Below, piece after piece: positions 55,726 through 64,000 of a DNA stretch of 64,000 bases. The position numbers were made by a program, and so were the translations under genes. Position 1 is the stretch's first letter. Each line of letters starts with the position of its first letter. This DNA comes from Rhizophagus clarus. Lineage: Eukaryota > Glomeromycota > Glomeromycetes > Glomerales > Glomeraceae. Below the pieces are notes generated by a model. It was not told the DNA's origin. It saw nothing but the letters and a program-made list of their open reading frames with translations, and made no database searches. The stretch covers positions 186,001 to 250,000 of the forward strand of contig BLAL01000259.1 of NCBI GenBank assembly GCA_015698045.1, given 5' to 3'.

Positions 55726-58130
55726 TATATTTTCAAACTACAACTATATTTTATTTTCCTTAGCATTTATTTTCTTGCAATTGTAATGATTTTTTAGTTC
55801 GAAATTTTTTAGTAATATTTGTTTTAATCCCTATAATAAATTTAACCCTTTTAACCCTTGCGTAATTATTATGTTGTTTACATCATGTGATTTCCTATAT
55901 TTCATATTGCGGCATAGCCACTAAAGAATTTACTTATTGCTTGATGGACTGCGAGCCAGACTGCGAGAAAAAACAGAAAAAACAATAGGAACATAATGTT
56001 ATTGAGTTTTCCAAAACACATAAACACATACAATGGGTCAAAAACGAAAACAGTCAATAATATTAATGTAAAAATGTGAAGTAAAAATTCGATCCATTTC
56101 TGTATATTCTGTAAATGAAATATTTCACAGAAAAATTAGCTATAAAAATTCATATTGTAAACTCTAATTCTATTGAGATTTATCGGTAAAAATTATTGTG
56201 TGAAGAGTCGAGCTTTCAAAAGAACACGTTATAGCTTAGAATGGCGCATCAAAAGTTTCATTTGAAGACTTGAATTTTACCAATAATATGTAGTAATTTT
56301 TCTATAATTAAGATTATAATAATAATCTAAGCCGTTTATGACTAAATAACATAATTCACCTTCCATCTTTATTTTTGCTTTCTGTCCATCTCCATTTTTG
56401 CTTTATTTCTCTTTTATCCTTCTTTTCGTTCTATTTTTCTTGGTAAAAATGAGTTGCATGGCAATGTTACTCCGCAACTCGACAAAAAATTTATTTTATT
56501 GATTTTTTTCTGATTCACGTAATCTTTGAAATGAACTTACGGTCACTTTGCCCTATGATGATATAATTTTATTGAATTTTATTACCCTCTCCATCCACAA
56601 ATCTTATACAAAAAGTAGTGTTGTTAATAATGGATCACTTCGTGAGCAGAGCTCAGAATAACAGATAGTAGAATAATCGGATATCAAGCATTGTTCTTGT
56701 TTCGATTACTAAAAAAACGATTACCGCATTCCCACTAGTGATAGTTTTTCTACACGTCATTAATATTTGTAGTCGAATGCTTGATATTAATAACTATATC
56801 CATTATTATATGTCTTCTGTTTCGATTACTGAAAACAAATGCCTACTATTTTCTTCAACTAAGGATTATGCCTAAAGATCTGGCCATTATGGAGCGAATT
56901 TTGACTGCGTCTTACTGCGTCATAGTCACGTGATACTGTTCTGGCATCAAACATATAATATAGCAAATTCAGTTAGTTCTATTAGTTCACCAGTTTGGAG
57001 GTATGATATGCATTTCTATGGCCGGCCATTGAAAAATGATCGCAATATAGTACTCACATAGTACTGTAAAACCTAAACAAAAGTTTTCGTGACCTAAAAC
57101 TAAAAGAAATATTAACAAAGATAAATATAATCATTGACGAAATGTTAGACAATGAATTCATATATTTTGAATCTTGAAGATACAAATATTCCAGAGAATT
57201 TTACACAGAATGAAGTTTGAAACTTCTTCGACGATATAGAACGTAAATATGTAGTACTGTATGTATGTGAGATGTACGTACAAATTATAAATTCATATGT
57301 GCACACGTTTCTTTAATAATTTATTTTTTTTTAACTTTTTTTGATCAATGTTTAATTCGTTGTTACAACAAGTACGTAATTGCATTAAAATAACCACCTG
57401 AAACAAAAAGTTGATCATGTGATTTTTCATGAAACAAATTCATTTATATGCGACTATTTTAAGACTAGATTAGTTTAATTATTTGAACATTTGAGGGTTG
57501 TAGTAAATTCCTTTGTTATTATTATAAATGATAATGATAATAATACATAAGCTTATAATTATTATAAGATATTGAATTATTAAGAACAACAAAGCGCTTC
57601 TTTGAAGTTGAACGATTTGATTGGTCAACTTAAATTAGTAAACCTACTTTAAAATTTTTTACCATTATTTTACGTTAAATTCCTAAATTAGGTTAATAAT
57701 TTCATGTACTGTTCGTCTTTAATAAAAAATTTCATACATTTATACCGTTATACGAGTTTGAAATTATCCAATAAAAATTAAAATATATTATTTGTTTCAT
57801 TATTATAAATGTTTAATTTTTTCACTGTTGATTGATTTACTCATTATTTGCTTTAATTGGGTTTAGCAACAAAGTTTTTTTATTTTGAAATATCAACTTC
57901 GATGTTCATAATTTAATAAATATCACACATAAACATGTTTGAGATATTATTTTATTCTTTTTTATATTTTTCTTTGAAAAAAAAAAAAAAAAAAAAAAAA
58001 ATTACGAAAAAAAAAATATATTTCATTTTTTTTTAATTTACATAATTCATCAAGATCCTCAAATCCCAACACTCCTTTTTTTTATTTTAATATATATCAT
58101 ATTAATATGTTATATTTAACGTTCCGAATC
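55726..58130. other. AT-rich intergenic, no gene recognised
   Basis: About 2.4 kb with no supported gene. A long poly-A run is at 57977-58000. Confidence 0.4.
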
Positions 58131-58491
58131 ATGATCTATAAAATGCAATTATTCATTGTATTCCTATTCCTTCTTAATTTAATAGTGACGAATGCATTTC
58201 CAATGTGAGTTATTACTTTCTATACAAATGTTTTAAAAAAAATTATTTTAAATTGAAATTAATTAATTTATATTAATTATATTTCATTATTACTTTTCTT
58301 ATAGTGAAGAAAATTCTATCTCATCAAATCTTTTAAGAAAGAGAAATATCCTCAATAATGAATATGTTCTTGCAACATTTAAATGGGGTATTATTTTTGT
58401 CGTCGTTTTTCTAATGTCTGCATGTTGTGTTTGTAGACGAAAACGTGGAAAGAATAATGAAAATGACAATGATTCCGTTAATTCGGCATGA
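58131..58491 (+). CDS. Small predicted secretory/membrane protein, 86 aa, 2 exons
   Basis: Exon 1 is 58131-58204 (donor GTGAGT) and exon 2 is 58305-58491 (acceptor CTTATAG). The splice completes ATT and gives FPIEENS. The total is 261 nt. The N-terminus (MQLFIVFLFLLNLIVTNA) is a strong signal peptide with a likely cut after NA. A short lumenal part follows containing a dibasic-type LLRKRN site, then a hydrophobic segment (about residues 53-68, WGIIFVVVFLMSACCVC), then RRKRGK stop-transfer and an acidic/Asn tail. Predicted type I membrane protein with a tiny ectodomain; family unknown. An in-frame second ATG at 58143 is an equally good start. It converges on the secreted protein at 58892-61177. 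Confidence 0.65.
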
Positions 58492-58891
58492 TTCGTTTCG
58501 TTTAATAATTAATCATTTACTTTTAAATATTAAAAACTATGAAAAAGAAAAGAAGATAAAGAAACTGGTTTTTTTTCCTTCTTTGAAAATAATTTTATAA
58601 AAACTAATAATTTTTTTTAGTGATAGAATAGAATTAATTTGCGCGTAATTCGTGTTAAATCACGTGACGCATTTCTTTTTGTTACGGACTTACGGTAGCG
58701 AATGAAAAATATCTATTGTATTATAAATAATGTAACTATTATACTTTTAATTATAAAAATAAGGGTGCACAAGAAGTAATTAAGTGGTATTCTTATTATT
58801 ATACATGAAAAAAATTCCTTTTTTTTTTTTTTTTACTTCTCTTTTATACTTAATTTACATTATAAAATCGATTAAAAAAAAAGTTAAACAT
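58492..58891. terminator. Shared 3' region between convergent genes
   Basis: 400 bp between two stop codons on opposite strands, so it must hold both polyadenylation sites. AT-rich with T and A runs. I cannot assign the sites. Confidence 0.35.
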
Positions 58892-61177
58892 CTAAAGTAA
58901 AGTAAAGAATGTACCAACTAATCCGAAAAATATACCAGCCAAGATCATAGGTTTAGGTTCTAAATTTATTGGTATATTAGCATCACTACCTGCCAATGGA
59001 TTTGGACTTGGACTTGGTGTATTAAGATTTGGTGACATTGGAGTTTTAGGAACTCCAACTGTAAGTGTAGATGTAGGTCCTGGTGGTTGATCCTCAAATC
59101 CAGGTGGTCCTGATGATACTACTCCTTTAGGAGGAATAGGATTTACTGTGGGTGGTAAGGCTGTAGGTGGTGAAAAAATTGAAGATGCAGGTGATGTTCC
59201 TGAAGGTGGTAAAGAATTAGATTTATTTGATGAATCTGGTTGTGATGGTGAAGATCCTGGAGGAAGTGGTGATTTGGGTGATGAGCCTGGAGGTGAAGAA
59301 TTTGGTAATGAATCTGGTGAAGTAGTATTGGGTAATGAACCTGGAGGTGATGAACCGTCTGGTTGTGATGAACCTGGAGGTAAAGGATTGCCTATAGGTG
59401 GAGATTTAGATGATGAACCTGGAGGCGAAGAAGAATCGCCTGTATGTGGAGCTTTGGATGAAGAATCTGGAGGTGAAGAATTTCCTTGAGGTGGAGATTT
59501 GGTTGAAGAATTTGGAGGCGAAGAATTGCCTGGAGATGGAGAATCTGGAGGTGAGGAATTAGGTGAAGAATTTCCTGGAGGTGAAGATTTAGGTGAAGAA
59601 CCTGGAGGTGAAGAATTGTCTGAAGGTGGAGATTTGGGTGAAGGATTTGAAGGTGGTGAAGAAGAATCTGGAGGTGAAGACTTAGGTGATGAACCTGGAG
59701 GCGAAGAATCGCCTGGAAGTGAAGATTTGGGTGAAGAATCCGGAGGTGAAGAATTAGGTGAAGAATTCCCTGGAGGTGAAGATTTAGGTGAAGAACCTGG
59801 AGGTGAAGAATTGTCTGAAGGTGGAGATTTGGGTGAAGGATTTGAAGGTGGTGAAGAAGAATCTGGAGGTGAAGATTTAGGTGATGAACCTGGAGGCGAA
59901 GAATCGCCTGGAAGTGAAGATTTGGGTGAAGAATCTGGAGGTGAAGAATTAGGTGAAGAATTTCCTGGAGGTGAAGATTTAGGTGAAGAACCTGGAGGTG
60001 AAGAATCGCCTTGTGGTGAAGAATTAGCTGAAGAATCTCCTGGAGGTAAAGAATTGGGTGAAGAATCTGGATGTGAAGAATCGCCTTGAGGTGAAGAATT
60101 AGGTGAAGAATCCCCTGGAGGTCTAAATTTGGGTGAAGAATCTGGATGCGAAGAATCGCCTTGAGGTGAAGAGTTAGGTGAAGAATCTCCTGGAAGTGAA
60201 GATTTGGGTGAAGAATCTGGATGCGAAGAATCGCCTTGAGGTGAAGAGTTAGGTGAAGAATCTCCTGGAGGTGAAGATTTGGGTGAAGAATCCGGATGCA
60301 AAGAATCACCTTGAGGTGAAGAGTTAGGTGAAGAATCTCCTGGAGGTGAAGATTTGGGTGAAGAATCCGGATGCGAAGAATCACCTTGAGGTGAAGAATT
60401 AGGTGAAGAATCTCCTGGAGATGAAGATTTGGGTGAAGAATCTCCTGGAGATGAAGATTTGGGTGAAGACGAATCGCCTGGAGGTGAAAATTTTGGCGAA
60501 GAATCTGACGAATTGGGTGAGGAGTCCGAAGGCGGAGAAGTATCGGGTGAGGAATCTGAAGGTGGTGAAGAATCTGAAGGAGGTGGAGCTTTGGGTGGAG
60601 GTCCCATAGGTGGTAAAGATCCTGGAGGTGGTGAAGATTCATGTGAAGGTTCTATTGGAAGTGAAGATTTTGATTCTATAGGTGATGAAGATTCAGTAGG
60701 AGATGATTGCGTATCACTTCTACGAAAAATTTAAAAGAGTTAGGGAATGAAGTAATAATTAATTAAAATCAGATGCGTGCACTTACTTATTTGCGTCATC
60801 AGAATTGTGTTCGCTAAAAAAATATTTCAAATTTGAAATGAATATTGGTCAAATAAATAATTGATTAATTGAATAAAAAAAAAATGTTACTGTGATTGTC
60901 CTGGTGAACCCTGACTTTGTGGTTCTTCTCCATCATGCTCTTCATGATCATGATCGTCTTTATTTTTATTATAATTTTTCGAGCCATCATCATCATCATC
61001 ATTATAATAATTGTCGTAGTAGTAATCATTGCCTTTTGAATTTTCCTTATTTGGATATCCCTTATGTAACACCTTTGCATTTACATCGATTTCATATCTA
61101 TCTTCATATGCAACTGTTAATAAAATCGAAGAAAATATCAATAAAGATAATAAAATAATAAAAAATTGAATTCTCAT
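58892..61177 (-). CDS. Secreted Pro/Ser-rich repeat protein with GPI-like tail, 713 aa, 3 exons
   Basis: Exons 61177-60891, 60813-60787 (27 nt) and 60719-58892, with GT-AG introns that keep frame (...GQSHEHNSDDANKSDTQSS...). Order: signal peptide (MRIQFFIILLSLLIF...VAY, cut near residue 24), an Asp/Tyr/His-rich acidic region (to about 105), then over 500 residues of SSPPGDSSPK-type repeats. These include about six ~25-residue units (SPNSSPQGDSSHPDSSPK) and a ~66-residue block present twice. A less repetitive Pro/Thr region follows, and a final hydrophobic stretch (MILAGIFFGLVGTFFTLL) preceded by small residues (AGSDAN), consistent with a GPI signal or TM anchor. Likely a mucin-like cell-wall or surface protein, heavily O-glycosylated by inference. 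The repeats suggest length polymorphism. Confidence 0.8.
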
Positions 61178-61235
61178 TATAAAATATTATTATTTCGAAA
61201 AACAAAAAAGAAAAATATTTCTATTTAACCTTTAT

Positions 61236-61262
61236 TTTATATATATATATATATATATACAT
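61236..61262 (-). promoter_or_regulatory. (TA)n TATA-like element of the Pro/Ser-rich gene
   Basis: A TATATATATA run about 60-85 bp upstream of the ATG at 61177 on the minus strand; the position suits a core promoter. Confidence 0.35.
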
Positions 61263-62579
61263 ACTTGTAATAATAGAAAATAATATGGCGAAATTTTTAG
61301 CCTGTGGCTAAAATATTTATGGCTTAGCATAGAATATTTTATCAAATAAATTGGTTATATCCGTTTATGGCTTTGACAGAATTATGAGATCTAATTGTAA
61401 AATCGTTATATAAATCATAGATAAAAGCACGTTTAAAACTAATTGTGCGCATTTCTTATTTTGATCATGTTATATAAATAAAATACGGGTATTACAAAAA
61501 AATAGGAAAGTACTTACACTTTCTGATCATATAAATTCTCGGGCAATCGGTTTTTCAAGAAAAATATACTGAGTATATCCTTAGGAAAAAACTTCTTACA
61601 GTATAATTTTTCCTCATTAAAAATTTAAAGTTACGAATGTGTGAACACGAATTTGATTTATCGATAATCGTTCGCATAAACCTTTGTCGATTCTTTAAAT
61701 CAATGCATTTTATTGATTATAAGTCTTATTTTGTTGTATAAGAAATAATATTAAAATAAGCTGAAAATTTAATTTGAGGTGCTCGTTATTTCTAAAAAAA
61801 GAATTAAAAAGTAAAAAGCATTTAAAGTACTTGATCTCCACACTTAAAATGATTAAATGATTAGCACATTTACGTCACCCTCTTTCCTAGATTTATAATA
61901 GCGTAAATTTGCGGCTTTGTAGACTAAGCGGTTCTCGGCCTTTACCTTGATATCTAAATAAATCCTCTTGTTTATACAAATATTATAATTGTTGTTGTAA
62001 TGAATTTTTGTCACCTCATTCTTTAACCCCAAAAATTTTTGAGATGAGGGATTCGTTCTTTAATCTTTATGAAAAATGTTTTAAATTGAGGATGTTTTCA
62101 TAATTTTTTTAAATTCCATTTTGGTATAAAAAACGTATAGTATGTGATGATCGATTAGCAAAATTTTATTACGGTACTACATTTTGTGACGTTTCTTATT
62201 AGTTTGTTAATGGGCTGAAAAATAATTCATATGATTTGCTGCGGTTAATTATTCCAAAACTTTTCTATTAATTCCCGGAATTATAAATTCCGACATTATA
62301 ACATTATCCATATTATGTTTGTTATGTAGTAAATCAACAAATCGGCAATGTTACCCTAACTGCTAATACTGCTAATCATACTCATCATGGTTCTAATGAT
62401 CCAAAAAAAGAATTATCATACGATGTATTATCAATGCCATAACCAATAATGGAATAAAGTGTATTAAAGAATTATTAATAAAAATAATACAAATAGAATA
62501 AATAAGTTAACTTATACATAAAAAAAAGTTTATATGAATTTTTTTTGATCGTCAGGAAGATTAAAACTTAGGTAAATTT

Positions 62580-62617
<38 letters not shown>

Positions 62618-63037
62618 TTTTATTAACACATAATAGTTATCTTTTTTAGTTTGATGTCGTAACACTTTTGTGGCTTGTAAAAAGATATTTATGGTAATTA
62701 CTTTACGTTTTCCTATTGATATATATAAAAAGGTTATTGTATAAAATATTGAAATAAATTCAAGGTAAAGTTTCATTTTTAAGAAAAAAATTTTTTAAAT
62801 CTTTTGTTCATATTGAAGTTTGCTTATTTTTTCTTTTCGTCGTTATTGTACAGTATTATTTTACTTTTGACGAATATACGGATATCTTCTGTAGACTTTT
62901 GGTAGACTGTTTATACGTAAATTCACGAGAACGTTCCTTTTTTTTCTTTTTCTTTTTTTTAATTTTTAATTAATTCAAGGTTAAAATTTTATTTCTTAAT
63001 TTTAGGTTACTTTAGAATTAAAGTATTTTCATCAATA
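61263..63037. other. AT-rich intergenic, T/A palindrome
   Basis: No supported gene. A T run followed by an A run at 62579-62618 makes a perfect A/T hairpin. An AG acceptor-like TTTTAG at 62999-63004 might end a 5' UTR intron of the next gene. Confidence 0.4.
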
Positions 63038-64000
63038 ATGGAACGACGTCAGAGGAAAGGGGATATGGACTTTGTTTTGAGATTTGCTCCACCTACAAGG
63101 GAACCTTTTGCAGAAATAAGGCGACTTAATCCATCAAGACAAATAAATATACATGAAGAAATTATAATTCATGGAGGGTTATATAATATTGAAGAATCTA
63201 ATGAATCTAATGAAGAATTATTAAATCAATTAAAAATTTCAAATCAATTAATTGGAAATGTTGCTGTTATCGGGGAAACATCAAAACATTTTGATGTTTT
63301 GATATCAGATATTCTTGATTCAATTAAAATTATTTTAGATTTATATGAAACTATTCAATATAACAAAAAAATTTGTGATTGTTTAATTGATAGATTAGAA
63401 AGTACTGAAATATCTATTAAATCTTTAAAAAGGCATAAAGAGGAAAATGTTGGATATTTTTTACAACAAAATATTTATTATGGGTATCATAAATTTATTG
63501 ATTTATTGGAAAGGATACGTCAATTTATTACTGATGTTTCACAACTTCATGGTTTAAGAAAATTTAAAAGTGTTGAAAAATTAAAAGAACATTTTAGAAG
63601 TATTATTAATGAATTTGATGATCTCGTATTTGATTTACGTTTAAAAGTTACTTATTCTAAAAAGGATCAAGGCGTAAGGGATGATGAAGCTGCTGAATAT
63701 GATGGTGCCTCTTTGACTAAGGTATGGAATTTATTAAATTTATTATCGTGTGATTTATATTTGACGATTTGACGAAAAAGAAATATTTTAACTTTATATA
63801 TTTTTACCTTCTACCAGTTTTTAGAAAATGTTGATGGTGGGATTACGACATCGAATAAAGAGATTAATCCTATATTTGATGAAATAATTATCAAAAGATC
63901 TCAAATATCGGATTCAAAAAAAATCAAATTTCAAACAAAAAAGTTAACAAAACTTGATACGAAAAATTATGATAATACTTTAAATAATAATAATAGAGGG
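63038..64000 (+). CDS. MLKL_NTD-like helical-bundle protein, 5' part (runs off window)
   Basis: Exon 1 is 63038-63721 (228 codons, donor GTATGG after AAG). Exon 2 starts at 63818 (acceptor TACCAG) and stays open to the window edge (61 more codons), so at least 289 aa. A disordered N-terminus (to about 70) is followed by a predicted four-helix bundle (about 75-205: IGNVAVIGETSKHFDVLISD, YNKKICDCLIDRLEST, YGYHKFIDLLERIRQFITDV, KLKEHFRSIINEFDDLVFDL). This matches, from memory, the MLKL_NTD-like adaptor domain that precedes TKL-type kinase and often Sel1 domains in these fungi. A kinase is therefore expected beyond the window but is not seen. Intracellular signalling is an inference. Confidence 0.65.

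Noticed and set aside
59148..60734. Long Gly/Glu-rich frames antisense to the Pro/Ser-rich gene and a Leu/His-rich frame on its own strand
   Set aside because: Shadows of the repetitive coding DNA. The minus-strand Pro/Ser frame is the one joined to a signal peptide by good introns.
1..64000. tRNA, rRNA, CRISPR arrays, prokaryotic operons
   Set aside because: No B-box-like tRNA signature, rRNA core, spaced direct-repeat array or ribosome-binding-site-led gene string was noticed. The window is eukaryotic with spliced genes. A tRNAscan/Infernal run would be decisive for small RNAs.

Overview
The window looks like nuclear DNA of an arbuscular mycorrhizal fungus of the Rhizophagus/Glomeromycotina type. 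The reasons are extreme AT richness, genes with several short GT-AG introns (down to 17- and 27-nt exons), a lineage-style expansion of Sel1-repeat proteins, an LRR-transmembrane protein, an MLKL_NTD-like helical-bundle protein and dense non-autonomous DNA transposons. The genus is an inference from gene families and composition; nothing in the window proves it.

Layout. 0.5-20 kb holds five members of one family, each an N-terminal BED zinc finger joined to a long Sel1 array. The gene at 4579-6108 is intact, 8764-10353 is intact but followed by a decayed array tail, 568-2141 and 12043-13637 each carry a single apparent frameshift, and about 18990-19982 is a multi-lesion pseudogene. A sixth and largest member (835 aa) is at 47476-49983. 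All six share the core of an AT-rich palindromic motif (GATAATTAAC-like) about 95-260 bp upstream of the start codon, with a TATA-like box between motif and gene. A 10-exon cytochrome P450 (488 aa when spliced) lies at 24596-26899 on the minus strand. From 30 to 47 kb there are few genes: a degraded multicopy-family relic, one LRR-TM gene, and a dense nest of insertions.

The insertions include hAT-like elements with 8-bp target duplications, Tc1/pogo-like elements with TA duplications, and foldback elements whose arms are built from one short iterated word. One foldback contains interstitial telomere-like CCCTAA repeats. Between and beneath the insertions are arrays of about 100-130-bp units made of a T-rich tract ending in AG, a 20-45-nt GC-richer segment and a short hairpin, which look like chains of microexons. 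A related array is at 14.6-15.0 kb.

55-64 kb contains a 193-aa gene of unknown function (with a 17-nt exon), an 86-aa predicted signal-peptide/TM protein, a convergent 713-aa secreted Pro/Ser-rich repeat protein with a GPI-like or TM tail, and the 5' part of a probable MLKL_NTD-like helical-bundle (possibly kinase) gene that runs off the window.

Exons were assembled by eye from splice consensus and reading-frame continuity. No tRNA, rRNA, CRISPR or prokaryotic operon was seen. Calls of element families rest on TIR pattern and target duplication only.
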